64,000 nt of DNA from Pseudomonas neuropathica (GCF_015461835.1 NZ_JACOPX010000003.1:186001-250000), one strand, 5' to 3'. Counted from the stretch's first letter, positions 8,480 to 18,241 are shown. The notes: generated from the sequence alone by a model not told the origin. A program made the numbers and translations.

Positions 8480-11400
8480 GGCCGCGGTGCCTTGGTTAGC
8501 GATGTCGGTTCGGCGGTGTCGTTGAAGTCTTCGCTGGTGTGATACCAGGGATGGTACGTCTCTCGAGAGAAGTCGCCTTTGGCATTGACCGTACGGACCA
8601 GCCGGCTCTGAGCGTCATAGTAAAGCTGATCGTGATGGCCCAGAGTGCGCAGGGACTGATCGTTGACGTAGGTATAGGTGTTGGCGAAAAACGCGCGGTA
8701 CTGACGAACGGGCAAGCCTTTGTTGTTGTATTCGACTCGCTCGCTGATGCGCCAGCGCGGGTTGGCATCAACCTCTTTGATCTGGCCATCCTCGACAATC
8801 AGCGAACCATCGTCGTCCACGGCATACGCCTTGCCCGGATCGACCAGTTGCTGGGTTTGCAGAGCCCGGCCAAAACCGTCGACGCAGGCTTTGGTGATCT
8901 GGATCTGTGCATCCACCTCTTCATCAGGGTAACGGTCGGCACTGAGGATCACACTGTGCACCGGTTCGCGATGCGCCGCAGCGAGGGCTTCTTGCAGTGC
9001 CTGCTCATCAGGCGTCAAGGCGCCGCGGCGCCGGGCCAGTTGGCGGCGTGTGCTGGCCCTGATGTGGCCGCTGGGTAGCAGATAACCCTGAGCGATCCAT
9101 GCCAAGGCGGCACGGGTGTCATTGGCGATTTGCCCCATCCAGCTGAACAGATCCTTGCGCAGGGTACTCGCGGCTTTTTGCACGGCATCGACCGGGTGCG
9201 CTATCGCTGTTGCCGGACTCCGGTCCTCGGGAAGTGTGTATTCGCTCAGCGTCCTGAAACCCGCCTTTTTGCTGTTCTCTTCTCCATGAAAACTGCTGAC
9301 CAGCGGCTGCCCCGACGGTTCGTACAGCGCCTCCTGAATATTGTCGTTGGCATCGGTGATTTCCAGCGGCTGCAGTGCGTGGTAGTCGTACTTGACGCGA
9401 GTCGTGCAGCCATCCGCCAGTTCCACGAGGGTGATGGCCAGCGCATAGGTGTCGTATTCGGCGCGGGTGAAGCCATAGCTGAGCGTTTCGCGATAGCGCA
9501 GCACCTTGTAGAACCCGTCGAGTCCGGCGTATTCGGCGTAGCCAAAATTCGCCGACCACAGGTCTTGTTCTGTACTGCTCGACGGCTGAGTCCCGAACAG
9601 AAACGGCATCGGCGTATAACCGATTTTTGTCAGTTCGTTTCTCACGTCGAAATTCGACAGCACGCTGTAGGCGTCCAGCGCGGCCTTGTCCAGTTGTGCC
9701 ACTTCCAATGGACCGACCAGCGCTTCAAACCCGGCGACGCCATCGTCCAGCGCCCGGCCTTCAATATCCAGGTAACGCTGCACGGATTGCATGGTCAGAA
9801 CGCGCTCGGCGTTCCAGTGTGCCGAATCCTCGTGCTCCAACAGACACTCATAGGACACCTGCGCAGGCGCAAGCCTGGTGGGCAGGGCGCCTTTGAGCAA
9901 AACCAGAGCATTGCCGCGCTGTTGATAAGGCAGCCCCAGGCGCCAATGCTGCAGGTCCTTGTCCAGATCAATGAACGTAGCGCGACTTTCATTCAGGTAG
10001 CTGCATTGTTGCGCCTGGTCATGGGCGTCGTACCACCATTGCTGTTCATCGGGGTCGTCGAACGGTGGCGTATCCGCTTCGGTGAGCCGTCGTGCGTAGC
10101 TCACTGTGATGGTGTGCGTCGGCTGGCCATAGGTATTCCACCGCAGGACGACTTCATTGCGGCAGAGTGGATCATCGACGAAACCGTCGTACTGATAGCT
10201 GATCTGTTCCACCACCAATGGCAGCAGTACAGCGGCGGCATAAGCCCCTTGCTCGCGCACCTCGCGCACCAGATATCTAAACTCTTCGACTGCGTAAGGC
10301 GTGGCGATTCCGGGGACGTCCACGTCTGCATCGGCATAGGTTTCGATGCGTGCGGGCCGGCCGATCAGTGCCCGGGCGCTTTGATACCGGGTGTCATCAG
10401 TGTGCGGAGCAATGATCTGATCGACGTCGTCTTCCGGGTGATGGCGACTGAACAGGGTGTTGCCCAGCGCTACCGCTTGCGCATCTTCATGGAAATAGGC
10501 CTCGCGCGGCCGGTCCATCGATTGCCCGGTATGAAACCAGGTGAAGACCCGCATCGGCTCGCTGAAACCTTCGCTTTCATTGCTGCCGGCGCTCTCGCTG
10601 TCGGTTTGCTGCAACAGGCCGAAACCGCGGAACTCGCGCTCACGGCTGTCGTAGAAACCTTCGCGCCACGTGAACGTCTGCGTCAGACAGTTGCCGGTGA
10701 TCTCATCCAGTTGCTGCTGTTTGTTAACCACCGCCACCGGGAACGGCAGGTGACACACCGGTAAACGCTTGAGGGTGAGCAAGCGGTGTTTTTCATCCAG
10801 CCATTCCTGGGCCGAGCTGCGGTAGACCACACTGGCACTGCAACCCATGTTGTTGTTGCTGCTGGTTAGCAGATACGGTTTGGCCGAAACGAAATCGTAG
10901 CGCCAATGCTGCGGCTGCATGTGCGTGACCGTCAGGATCAGACTCGCGCAGCCCAGGCCTTGCAGGTCGGCGAAACTGACTTGACTGAGACGGTCGTAGC
11001 GCACGCCGTCGGGCCATGGCACGCTGATCGGTGTCTGCTGCAGGCCGTTGCCGCCGCGATTCAGGTAGATCTCGAAGGCCTCCGATTGCAGATAAATCAG
11101 CGACGCGGCACCGGAGCCGTCGAGGTCGGCAAGGCGCACGCGTGACGAGTCGAATTGTTCGTAGTTGAAGGGCAACTCACTGATCTTGCGCCCCTTGCCA
11201 AAGCGGCCATGGCCCAGGTTCGGCCAGCAGCGGATTTCGTCGTGGCGAATCCGGCACAGATCGGGCATGTCGCTGCCCAGCAGGTTGCCCAACAGCACCA
11301 GTTCTGTGCGTGAATTGCTGAACAGTGGCAAGCGGTCGTCGTCGGGATGGTGAGCGACCTCTTCAGGCGCGGCGAAGCCTTGTTCACGCGCGTTGGCATA

Positions 11401-13005
11401 CAACCGCACGGAATTCGGTCCGATCAACGCCAGGCTACTCAGCCCGTCACCGCTCAAATCGCCAAGTGTCGAGAGGGTGTTGAAAAACTCCGGCGGGAAT
11501 TTACCGAAGGGCACGAAGTCGGCAAACTCGCGTTGCGCTGTCAGCGAGCGAAAACCACTGATACCCGGTTGCGCGGTGACCCAATCGAGCCTGCCGTCCC
11601 CCGTCAGGTCGGTTAGCAGTTGCTGTACCGGACGGTTGCGATCGGCCACCGGAATCTTGTCCAGTGCGGTCCATGGGCCATAGCCGATTTCATCGGTGCC
11701 CTTGGTCGCACGCAATGGTTCGCGGTAGTACCAGGCCTGGTCATAGCGGCAGAGGAAACCCGGCACACCTTCGCCATAAAGATCCACACACTGGTAAAAA
11801 CCACCGTCCTCGATACTCGGCTGGACATCGGGTTCGAAGAAGCGCGCCGGGGTTTTATTGATGTCGAAGGGGGCATAGTCGAACTCGACCGGCGGTGTGT
11901 TTTCGACAATGCCGCTCGCATCGAATGCCTGATAGTGCGCCGCGCTGATCTGGCTGTAGGCCCACTGCGCGATATTTTGCGGTTGGTGATATTCCAACAG
12001 CAGGCGGCGTACCAGTTTCGGTTGGTCAGTCGATTGCTCGGGGAAGTGATGAAACAGTAACGTCTGTTGGCAGAGCCTGCGAGTGCCCAGTTCAAAACCC
12101 TGACCATGGGTTGAAAAACGATCCGGGCGGACCGTCCAGGGTTTTAGGGGATCATCGTCGTACGCAGGAATATCGGTCAGTGATGTGCTGCGCTCGCCGT
12201 AATCGAACAGCAGATGAAAGTGCCAGCCCAGTTCGGCGGGATTGTCCGTCGTCCAGCTGTACAGATCGCTGCTGGCGCTGAAGTTGCCGTAGCACACGCG
12301 ACGCAAGTAGCGCTGGGCGCGGTAGTCATGCAGCGGGTCGGGATCCTGATCATCGGCCTTGTACTCGAAACAGATGTGTTCACCACGTGCGTTCATGCTT
12401 TCGCACAGCAGCCAAGCGGCGATGCGTCCGGGAGCGTCGGGGTCGGCGACGCGTGTGGCTTCCGTCTTGCCGTAAAGGTGCAGTGAGCCGTCGGCGCCGT
12501 GTATCAGCCAGAACACCGGTGGATCGGCTTCTCGGGTCTGGCGCTGCCAGCGTTCGCGCAAGGCAAAATCGCTCTCGACTCGAGGCCAGTAGCGCACGAC
12601 TCTGTGCGGGCCGATGTTGACGCCGTTGTAGACGCTTTCCTCACGGAATTTGAGCTCGCCGTGCTCATCCAGCTCTGGCATCCACACTTCGCCGTCGACA
12701 CCGATGATCTCGTCTTGGTCGGAGTAACGCGGCACGCCTTTGTTGGTTCTGCGGTTGATATGACCTACGCCACCCAAGTGCCAGGACAGGCCGAACGGAC
12801 CGTTGCCGCTCTGACTGCTGTAATTCAGCGAAAACTGCGGATCCCAGCCGCGCCCGGCAGACGTCGGAATCGGCAGTTCGAACGAGGCCGCTCCGGTCGG
12901 CCCCACTGCGCCCCAGCTTTTGCCGATGGTGGCGATCGATGCGCTTTTGGCGATGGAAGGGGTGGTGATGCTCAACTCTTGTTGATCAGGCATGGTCGAA
13001 TCCAT
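8476..13005 (-). CDS. Tc toxin B component (TcdB/TcaC-like, SpvB domain)
   Basis: 1509-aa B subunit of an ABC toxin; with a TccC protein it forms the cocoon that holds the toxic payload and docks on the TcA channel. The N-terminal SpvB-like domain shows the family start pattern (ISIATIGKSWG-like helix, then SAGRGWDPQFSLNYSSQSG and GPFGLSWHLG). The middle carries VCBS/FG-GAP-like propeller motifs (DLTGDGRLDW, DLSGDGLSSLAL, DLDGSGAASL) and the TcdB mid domains. The C-terminus carries RHS/YD-type motifs that close the cocoon with TccC. No signal peptide is present. The first ATG at 13005 was chosen; a second at 12993 is possible, and neither has a strong ribosome site. It is the first gene of the B-C-C operon and follows a perfect 20-base palindrome located 55 bases upstream. 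Confidence 0.95.
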   Translation of the reverse strand: MDSTMPDQQELSITTPSIAKSASIATIGKSWGAVGPTGAASFELPIPTSAGRGWDPQFSLNYSSQSGNGPFGLSWHLGGVGHINRRTNKGVPRYSDQDEIIGVDGEVWMPELDEHGELKFREESVYNGVNIGPHRVVRYWPRVESDFALRERWQRQTREADPPVFWLIHGADGSLHLYGKTEATRVADPDAPGRIAAWLLCESMNARGEHICFEYKADDQDPDPLHDYRAQRYLRRVCYGNFSASSDLYSWTTDNPAELGWHFHLLFDYGERSTSLTDIPAYDDDPLKPWTVRPDRFSTHGQGFELGTRRLCQQTLLFHHFPEQSTDQPKLVRRLLLEYHQPQNIAQWAYSQISAAHYQAFDASGIVENTPPVEFDYAPFDINKTPARFFEPDVQPSIEDGGFYQCVDLYGEGVPGFLCRYDQAWYYREPLRATKGTDEIGYGPWTALDKIPVADRNRPVQQLLTDLTGDGRLDWVTAQPGISGFRSLTAQREFADFVPFGKFPPEFFNTLSTLGDLSGDGLSSLALIGPNSVRLYANAREQGFAAPEEVAHHPDDDRLPLFSNSRTELVLLGNLLGSDMPDLCRIRHDEIRCWPNLGHGRFGKGRKISELPFNYEQFDSSRVRLADLDGSGAASLIYLQSEAFEIYLNRGGNGLQQTPISVPWPDGVRYDRLSQVSFADLQGLGCASLILTVTHMQPQHWRYDFVSAKPYLLTSSNNNMGCSASVVYRSSAQEWLDEKHRLLTLKRLPVCHLPFPVAVVNKQQQLDEITGNCLTQTFTWREGFYDSREREFRGFGLLQQTDSESAGSNESEGFSEPMRVFTWFHTGQSMDRPREAYFHEDAQAVALGNTLFSRHHPEDDVDQIIAPHTDDTRYQSARALIGRPARIETYADADVDVPGIATPYAVEEFRYLVREVREQGAYAAAVLLPLVVEQISYQYDGFVDDPLCRNEVVLRWNTYGQPTHTITVSYARRLTEADTPPFDDPDEQQWWYDAHDQAQQCSYLNESRATFIDLDKDLQHWRLGLPYQQRGNALVLLKGALPTRLAPAQVSYECLLEHEDSAHWNAERVLTMQSVQRYLDIEGRALDDGVAGFEALVGPLEVAQLDKAALDAYSVLSNFDVRNELTKIGYTPMPFLFGTQPSSSTEQDLWSANFGYAEYAGLDGFYKVLRYRETLSYGFTRAEYDTYALAITLVELADGCTTRVKYDYHALQPLEITDANDNIQEALYEPSGQPLVSSFHGEENSKKAGFRTLSEYTLPEDRSPATAIAHPVDAVQKAASTLRKDLFSWMGQIANDTRAALAWIAQGYLLPSGHIRASTRRQLARRRGALTPDEQALQEALAAAHREPVHSVILSADRYPDEEVDAQIQITKACVDGFGRALQTQQLVDPGKAYAVDDDGSLIVEDGQIKEVDANPRWRISERVEYNNKGLPVRQYRAFFANTYTYVNDQSLRTLGHHDQLYYDAQSRLVRTVNAKGDFSRETYHPWYHTSEDFNDTAEPTSLTKAPRP

Positions 13006-13060
13006 TGCGCACGGGGTGGGCGTGAATGGACTGACGCTAACAAGAATGGCAGGTAAATGA

Positions 13061-13080
13061 ACCTGTCAGATCTGACAGGT
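13061..13080. promoter_or_regulatory. Perfect palindromic operator-like site upstream of TcB
   Basis: The 20-base sequence ACCTGTCAGATCTGACAGGT is a perfect inverted repeat, half site ACCTGTCA, 55 bases before the TcB start. Closely related sites lie before the first Ig-repeat gene and before the TcA gene. Regulator identity is unknown. Confidence 0.7.
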
Positions 13081-13139
13081 GCGCAAGATCATTTTGTATG
13101 CTTCGGCGCTTTTTTTATCGCGAACGGTTGACCCCTGTG

Positions 13140-13179
13140 AAAACGGCCGGGTCATCGTTGCAGATGAACCGGCCGTTTT
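13140..13179 (-). terminator. Terminator hairpin after fumarase gene
   Basis: Inverted repeat AAAACGGCCGG / CCGGCCGTTTT with an 18-base loop and a T run, 16 bases beyond the fumarase stop. It is symmetric enough to work on both strands and would also shield the divergent Tc promoter region from read-through. Confidence 0.8.
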
Positions 13180-13195
13180 TATGGCAGCGAAGGGC

Positions 13196-14719
13196 TTACT
13201 GCACTTCTACCGCCAGGCTTTCGCTGATCTTCTGTTGCCAGATCGCAGGACCAGTGATGTGCACCGACTCACCGTTGCTGTCCACCGCAACGGTGACCGG
13301 CATGTCCTTGACCTCGAACTCGTAGATCGCTTCCATGCCCAGTTCGGCGAACGCCAGCACTTTCGACTTCTTGATCGCCTGAGCGACCAGGTAAGCAGCG
13401 CCGCCAACGGCCATCAGGTACACGGCTTTGTTGTCCTTGATCGCTTCGATCGCAGTCGGGCCGCGCTCGGATTTGCCGATCATGCCCAACAGGCCGGTCT
13501 GCTCGAGGATCTGCCGGGTGAACTTGTCCATCCGCGTCGCGGTGGTCGGGCCAGCCGGGCCAACCACTTCGTCACCGACCGGATCAACCGGGCCGACGTA
13601 GTAGATGAAGCGACCTTTCAGATCGACCGGCAGGGTTTCACCCTTGTTGAGCATCTCGACCATGCGCTTGTGCGCGGCGTCGCGACCGGTGAGCATTTTG
13701 CCGTTGAGCAGGACGGTTTCGCCCGGCTTCCAGCTCTGCACGTCTTCCGGGGTCAGGGTGTCGAGGTTGACACGGCGAGCCGACGGGCCGGCTTCCCAGA
13801 CGATTTCCGGGTAGGCGTCCAGCGGTGGCGCTTCCAGCGAGGCCGGGCCGGAGCCGTCGAGCACGAAGTGTGCGTGACGGGTGGCGGCGCAGTTCGGGAT
13901 CATGCACACCGGCAGCGAGGCGGCGTGGGTCGGGTAGTCCATGATTTTCACGTCGAGCACGGTGGTCAGGCCACCGAGGCCCTGGGCGCCGATGCCCAGC
14001 TGGTTGACCTTCTCGAACAGCTCCAGGCGCATTTCTTCGATGCGGTTCTGCGGGCCACGGGCCTTCAGTTCGTGGATGTCGATGGATTCCATCAACACTT
14101 CCTTGGCCATGACGGCGGCTTTTTCGGCGGTGCCGCCGATGCCGATGCCGAGCATGCCCGGTGGGCACCAGCCGGCGCCCATGGTCGGAACGGTCTTCAG
14201 TACCCAGTCAACGATCGAGTCGGACGGGTTGAGCATGGCCATTTTCGACTTGTTCTCGGAACCGCCGCCCTTGGCCGCCACGTCCACTTCCACGGTGTTG
14301 CCCGGGACGATGGAGTAGTGAATCACGGCCGGGGTGTTGTCCTTGGTGTTTTTCCGAGCGCCCGCCGGGTCGGCGAGGATCGAGGCACGCAGGACGTTTT
14401 CCGGCAGGTTGTAGGCGCGACGCACGCCTTCGTTGATCATGTCGTCCAGGCCCATGGTGGCGCCATCCCAACGCACGTCCATGCCGACGCGCACGAACAC
14501 GGTGACGATACCGGTGTCCTGGCAGATCGGGCGATGGCCGGTAGCGCACATGCGCGAGTTGATCAGGATCTGCGCCATCGAGTCACGGGCCGCTGGCGAT
14601 TCTTCGCGCAGGTAGGCTTCGTGCATCGCCTGGATGAAATCCACGGGGTGGTAATAGGAAATGAACTGCAGGGCGTCGGCAACGCTCTGAATCAGGTCGT
14701 CTTGCTTGATCACGGTCAT
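13196..14719 (-). CDS. fumA: Class I fumarate hydratase (iron-sulfur)
   Basis: Oxygen-sensitive [4Fe-4S] fumarase that interconverts fumarate and malate in the TCA cycle. The 507-aa product has the class I architecture: N-terminal alpha domain with the cluster cysteine in ICQDTG, the central cysteine region MIPNCAATRHAHF, and the C-terminal beta domain with GPTTATRMD and GKSERGPT. The start at 14719 is preceded by GAGGAG eight bases upstream; a longer frame to 14749 lacks this. It faces away from the Tc operon and is followed by a strong hairpin. From memory this corresponds to PA4333 in P. aeruginosa and starts the conserved core block that continues with the GGDEF gene. Confidence 0.96.
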   Translation of the reverse strand: MTVIKQDDLIQSVADALQFISYYHPVDFIQAMHEAYLREESPAARDSMAQILINSRMCATGHRPICQDTGIVTVFVRVGMDVRWDGATMGLDDMINEGVRRAYNLPENVLRASILADPAGARKNTKDNTPAVIHYSIVPGNTVEVDVAAKGGGSENKSKMAMLNPSDSIVDWVLKTVPTMGAGWCPPGMLGIGIGGTAEKAAVMAKEVLMESIDIHELKARGPQNRIEEMRLELFEKVNQLGIGAQGLGGLTTVLDVKIMDYPTHAASLPVCMIPNCAATRHAHFVLDGSGPASLEAPPLDAYPEIVWEAGPSARRVNLDTLTPEDVQSWKPGETVLLNGKMLTGRDAAHKRMVEMLNKGETLPVDLKGRFIYYVGPVDPVGDEVVGPAGPTTATRMDKFTRQILEQTGLLGMIGKSERGPTAIEAIKDNKAVYLMAVGGAAYLVAQAIKKSKVLAFAELGMEAIYEFEVKDMPVTVAVDSNGESVHITGPAIWQQKISESLAVEVQ

Positions 14720-15238
14720 GAGTCGCGCTCCTCTAAAAGACGGGAACATTCAATAAGGTGCCTGCGGCTTGGGTGCATCGGTCGGTCGCAGACACCTTTC
14801 AAGGCACGCCGGGGCTGCTGGCGCGACGCTAAAAAGGCGCGGCAGTATACCGCGCCTCGGTGGGGCGTACACGCGCCGGCAGTCATTCGTTGGTCGCATG
14901 GGTGGGCGAATATCGGACAGCGGGTTTGCACTTCAAGATTCACCCCCTCACCCCAGCCCTCTCCCCAGGGGGGCGAGGGGGAAAGGGAGCCGATCTTCAT
15001 GCTGTTCCAATCTGAGTCCGGCTCGGTATTTCAGGTCGGCGTATCGCCAACAATCGACTCGATCAGTCCCCTCTCCCTCTGGGAGAGGGCTAGGGTTGAG
15101 GGGCTTTTGGCGGTATACGCAGGCCACACTTTTGACGTCAATTTTCGGGCCCGAAAATCGGTGGTCATTTATCGACTACGCCTCTAAAGTGGCAGCCGGT
15201 CTGTAGAGTAGGACACTCGGTCAGCCTCTTATCGCACG
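14720..15238. other. 519-base intergenic region between fumarase and GGDEF genes
   Basis: Divergent promoter region. Its main content is the two-armed repeat at 14941-15103. The rest shows no convincing ORF; promoters for the two flanking genes must lie here but no strong -35/-10 pair stands out. Confidence 0.6.
14941..15103 (+). repeat. Two-armed 163-base intergenic repeat, copy A
   Basis: Starts with a C-rich arm (CCCCTCACCCCAGCCCTCTC) with its own internal hairpin and ends with a second hairpin arm (CCCCTCTCCCTCTGGGAGAG), separated by about 70 bases that include GGAGCCGATCTTC and CAGGTCGGCGTATC. A second copy in inverse orientation lies at 49444-49606. The outer ends are also complementary, so it looks like a non-coding mobile or REP-derived intergenic element. 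Confidence 0.8.
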
Positions 15239-16357
15239 GTGAGTCAACGATTGACCCATAACGCCATTCAACGTCTTTTGCTCAAACGCTTTGCCCTCGC
15301 TGCGGCCACCTATGGATTGGCTTTGCTGCTGCTGTGGCTGGCGTTTTTCACGGGGCACTACGAGCAGTCCCTGACTTCTGTGGCCGTCGGCAGTGCGCTG
15401 GTGGTGATCAGCCAGTCGGTGCTGTTCGCACTGTTCTGGAGTGGGCGCAACCTGCGCTTTGCCGATCCCAGCCTGACCGAAGCGCAGGTGTTGATCGGTC
15501 TCGGCTGGCAGACCTGGCTGATCGCCCATCTGGATGAAGCCCGCGGCGCCTTTCTGGTGTTCTACGTACTGATCCTGCTGTTCGGCCTGTTCCATCTCAG
15601 TCGACGGGCGTTCATCCGCTGCGCATTGCTGGTGTTCTTCAGTTTCTGTGCCATCACGCTGTGGGACGGTTACAACTTCCGCTTGCGCGAGCCGGCGCTT
15701 GCCGCTTTGCAGGTGTGCATTCTGGCAATGGTGCTGGCGTGGCTGGTGCTTTACGCGCGCTTCGTCCAGGTTTCGCGACAACGCCAGCGCCAGCGCCGGT
15801 TTGCCTTGCAGGCGCATCAGGACACTCTGCGCGGGATGATGCGCCAACTGGAAGATCTGGTTGCCACCGATGAACTGACCGGGCTGTTCAATCGTCGGCA
15901 TTTTCTGCGTCTGGCCACGCGAGAGCTGGATGAAATGGACGACGATGTCGTGCACGGCTTGGCGCTGATCGACCTCGACCACTTCAAACGCATCAACGAC
16001 CTGCACGGCCATGCCGCCGGCGATCAGGTGTTACAGGCCTTCGCCGGCGTTGCCCAGGCGTGTCTGCGCGACGGTGATGTGCTGGCGCGTTATGGTGGTG
16101 AGGAATTCGTTGTGTTGTTGCCCGATTGCGACGCCGAACGGCTGACTGCTTGCTGTGAACGTCTGCGTATTGCCTTTACTGACGTTGAACTGGTCGGCCT
16201 GAATGTGCGCAACCTCAGCTTGTCGGCCGGCATGACGCTGTTGGCGTTGGGCGATGATCTGGACGACGCCTTGCAGCGCGCCGATCAGGCCTTGTATCGG
16301 GCCAAGCGAGACGGGCGCAATCGTTGTGCGGCCGCGTGGGAGAACGTCGATGCCTGA
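15239..16357 (+). CDS. Membrane diguanylate cyclase, SadC-like (GGDEF)
   Basis: Makes cyclic di-GMP at the inner membrane. The 372-aa protein has several hydrophobic helices in residues about 15-185 and a C-terminal GGDEF domain that starts at TDELTGLFNRRHF and has the active-site motif RYGGEEF. The inhibitory I-site is intact as RDGD, five residues before GGEEF, so product inhibition is expected. The start is GTG at 15239. The gene overlaps the next by 8 bases. Position next to fumarase, ferredoxin-reductase and enoyl-CoA hydratase genes matches, from memory, SadC (PA4332), a cyclase for surface attachment; the P. aeruginosa protein is longer, so orthology rests on context. Confidence 0.9.
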   Translation: MSQRLTHNAIQRLLLKRFALAAATYGLALLLLWLAFFTGHYEQSLTSVAVGSALVVISQSVLFALFWSGRNLRFADPSLTEAQVLIGLGWQTWLIAHLDEARGAFLVFYVLILLFGLFHLSRRAFIRCALLVFFSFCAITLWDGYNFRLREPALAALQVCILAMVLAWLVLYARFVQVSRQRQRQRRFALQAHQDTLRGMMRQLEDLVATDELTGLFNRRHFLRLATRELDEMDDDVVHGLALIDLDHFKRINDLHGHAAGDQVLQAFAGVAQACLRDGDVLARYGGEEFVVLLPDCDAERLTACCERLRIAFTDVELVGLNVRNLSLSAGMTLLALGDDLDDALQRADQALYRAKRDGRNRCAAAWENVDA

Positions 16358-17285
16358 ACTTCGCGTCGGTGAACGACAATGGTCAGTGGCGGCGGGCAGC
16401 AATCTGCTCGATGCCCTCAATCAGAATGGCGTCGCCGTGCCTTACAGTTGCCGCGCCGGCAGTTGCCATGCCTGTCTGGTGCAATGTGTGCAAGGCCTGC
16501 CTGCCGACAATCGGCCGGACGCCTTGAGCGCCGAACAGCGTCAGCAAGGCTGGCGCCTGGCCTGTCAGTGTCAGGTCGTCGAAGACTTGCAGGTGCACAC
16601 CTTCGACCCGATCACCGATGGTCGCCCGGCAGTGGTCGAAGCGCTGGACTGGCTCAGCGACAGCGTCCTGCGCTTGCGTCTGACCCCGCAACGGCCGTTG
16701 CGCTACAGCGCCGGGCAACATCTGGTGTTGTGGATCGGGCACATTGCGCGGCCGTATTCGCTGGCGAGCCTGCCGGAGGAAGACCGCTTTCTCGAATTCC
16801 ATCTCGATTGCCGTCAGCCTGGCGAATTCAGCGATGCCGCACGAAAATTGCAGATCGGCGATCCGATCCGTCTCGGTGAACTGCGCGGTGGCGCCTTGCA
16901 CTACGATCCGGACTGGCACAATCGCCCCGTGTGGCTGCTGGCCGCTGGCACCGGTCTGGGCCCTTTGTTCGGCGTGCTGCGCGAAGCCTTGCGCCAGGAT
17001 CACCAAGGCCTGATCCGCGTCATTCACGTGGCTCATGACGATCGCGAGCACTATCTGGCCAAACCCCTGGCGGCACTGGCGGCGCAGCGGGAAAACCTCA
17101 GTGTCGAGCTGTGGACGGCGGCCGAGTCAGCCGCCGCTTTGGCGCAACTGCGCCTTGTCTCCCGGCAAACCCTGGCCTTAGTCTGCGGTTCGACGGCCAG
17201 CGTCGACGCCTTCGCCCGACGTCTGTACCTGGCCGGATTGCCGCGCAATCAACTGCTGGCCGACGTGTTCCTGTCCCGTGGTTGA
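16350..17285 (+). CDS. 2Fe-2S ferredoxin / FAD-NAD(P)H reductase fusion
   Basis: 311-aa electron-transfer protein. Residues 1-85 form a plant-type ferredoxin domain with the cluster pattern CRAGSCHAC (Cys-x4-Cys-x2-Cys) and the fourth cysteine in the LACQC region. Residues about 95-311 form a ferredoxin-reductase-like module with the FAD motif RPYSLAS and nucleotide motif AAGTGLGPLFG. The ATG at 16350 overlaps the end of the cyclase gene by 8 bases; the frame stays open further upstream but that would run inside the GGDEF domain. Such proteins commonly feed electrons to an oxygenase, but no oxygenase is nearby and the partner is unknown. The order matches PA4331 from memory. Confidence 0.92.
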   Translation: MPELRVGERQWSVAAGSNLLDALNQNGVAVPYSCRAGSCHACLVQCVQGLPADNRPDALSAEQRQQGWRLACQCQVVEDLQVHTFDPITDGRPAVVEALDWLSDSVLRLRLTPQRPLRYSAGQHLVLWIGHIARPYSLASLPEEDRFLEFHLDCRQPGEFSDAARKLQIGDPIRLGELRGGALHYDPDWHNRPVWLLAAGTGLGPLFGVLREALRQDHQGLIRVIHVAHDDREHYLAKPLAALAAQRENLSVELWTAAESAAALAQLRLVSRQTLALVCGSTASVDAFARRLYLAGLPRNQLLADVFLSRG

Positions 17286-17314
17286 GCGCTGATATTTCAG
17301 ACGCGAGACACATC

Positions 17315-18064
17315 ATGACCGAAGCCATCCTGCTGGAACGCGAACGCGGTTTGCTGACCCTGCGCTTCAACCGCCCGGACAAGAAGAACGCCCTGACCCG
17401 CGCCATGTACAGTCGCCTCGCCGAGGCGCTGAAACAGGCCGATGGCGACCCTACGATCAACGCCGTGCTGATTGCCGGCAGCGCCGAATGCTTCACCGCC
17501 GGCAACGACATTGCCGACTTCATCCAGCAACCGCCGAGTGACCTCGACAGCCCGGTGTTTCATTTCATGCTCAACCTGCTTGAGTGCCGCAAACCGGTGA
17601 TCGCCGCTGTAGCCGGCGCGGCGGTGGGCATCGGCACCACATTGTTGCTGCACTGCGATCTGGTTTATGTGGCCGGCGATGCGCGGTTGCGTATGCCATT
17701 CGTCAACCTGGGTTTGTGCCCGGAGTTCGGCTCGAGCCTGATCCTTCCACGTCTGCTTGGGCAGGCCAAAGCGGCGGAGTTGTTGTTACTGGGCGAAGGC
17801 TTCAGCGGTGAACAGGCGGCGCAATGGGGGATTGCGACCGAAGCATTGGGTAGCGGCGCTGCGGCGCTAAGCAAGGCGCGGGAAATGGCGCTGCGTTTCG
17901 ATGAACTGCCGGCCGAAGCGGTGCGTATCAGCAAGCAATTGATGCGAGCGCCGGATCGCGACTTGATTCGTAAGGTGATCGAGGAGGAGGGCGCATTGTT
18001 CACCCAGCGCCTTCGTTCGCCAGAAGCAATGGTGGCGTTGACCGGATTCATCAAACGACATTGA
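17315..18064 (+). CDS. Enoyl-CoA hydratase/isomerase (crotonase) family protein
   Basis: 249-aa crotonase-fold enzyme acting on CoA thioesters, probably a hydratase or delta-3,delta-2-enoyl-CoA isomerase. Visible features are the N-terminal RPDKKNAL motif, the oxyanion segment AGNDIADF, the second oxyanion helix AAVAGAAVGIGTTLLLHCD, and the acidic residue in GLCPEFGSS at the catalytic position. The chosen ATG is 29 bases after the reductase stop, and the three plus-strand genes 15239-18064 probably form an operon. The exact substrate cannot be inferred. A REPIN and a bidirectional terminator follow. Confidence 0.9.
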   Translation: MTEAILLERERGLLTLRFNRPDKKNALTRAMYSRLAEALKQADGDPTINAVLIAGSAECFTAGNDIADFIQQPPSDLDSPVFHFMLNLLECRKPVIAAVAGAAVGIGTTLLLHCDLVYVAGDARLRMPFVNLGLCPEFGSSLILPRLLGQAKAAELLLLGEGFSGEQAAQWGIATEALGSGAAALSKAREMALRFDELPAEAVRISKQLMRAPDRDLIRKVIEEEGALFTQRLRSPEAMVALTGFIKRH

Positions 18065-18081
18065 GATTTTCGCTGACTGTG

Positions 18082-18160
18082 CCGGCCTCTTCGCGAGCAA
18101 GCTCGCTCCCACATTGGAATGCGTTCCCTGTGGGAGCGAGCTTGCTCGCGAAGAGGCCGG
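18082..18160. repeat. REPIN (two inverted REP sequences)
   Basis: Two 32-base arms, exactly complementary, starting CCGGCCTCTTCGCGAGCAAG and ending with its reverse complement at 18129-18160, separated by 15 bases. Typical Pseudomonas REP doublet with the GCGAGCAAGCTCGC core. Confidence 0.92.
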
Positions 18161-18193
18161 ATCAATCGGCACATTTTCCAGAGCAGTAAACAA

Positions 18194-18223
18194 AAAGCCC
18201 CGCCATTCACATGGCGGGGCTTT
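18194..18223. terminator. Bidirectional terminator between enoyl-CoA hydratase and pyk
   Basis: Perfect 13-base stem AAAGCCCCGCCAT / ATGGCGGGGCTTT with a 4-base loop, flanked by A and T runs on both sides. It lies between two convergent genes and can end both transcripts. Confidence 0.92.
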
Positions 18224-18241
18224 GGTTTTTCAGCGCGTCAC

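Noticed and set aside
4158..8542. 460- and 540-aa plus-strand frames opposite the TccC genes
   Set aside because: Near-identical to each other only because they are complements of the duplicated RHS cores; no start context or domain.
9130..10764. 544-aa plus-strand frame opposite TcB
   Set aside because: Complement of a clear TcB coding frame; no independent evidence.
13079..15187. 702-aa open frame on the plus strand
   Set aside because: Lies antisense to the complete fumarase gene and continues through the two-armed repeat; composition (His, Arg, Gly rich) is typical of a shadow of a high-GC gene.
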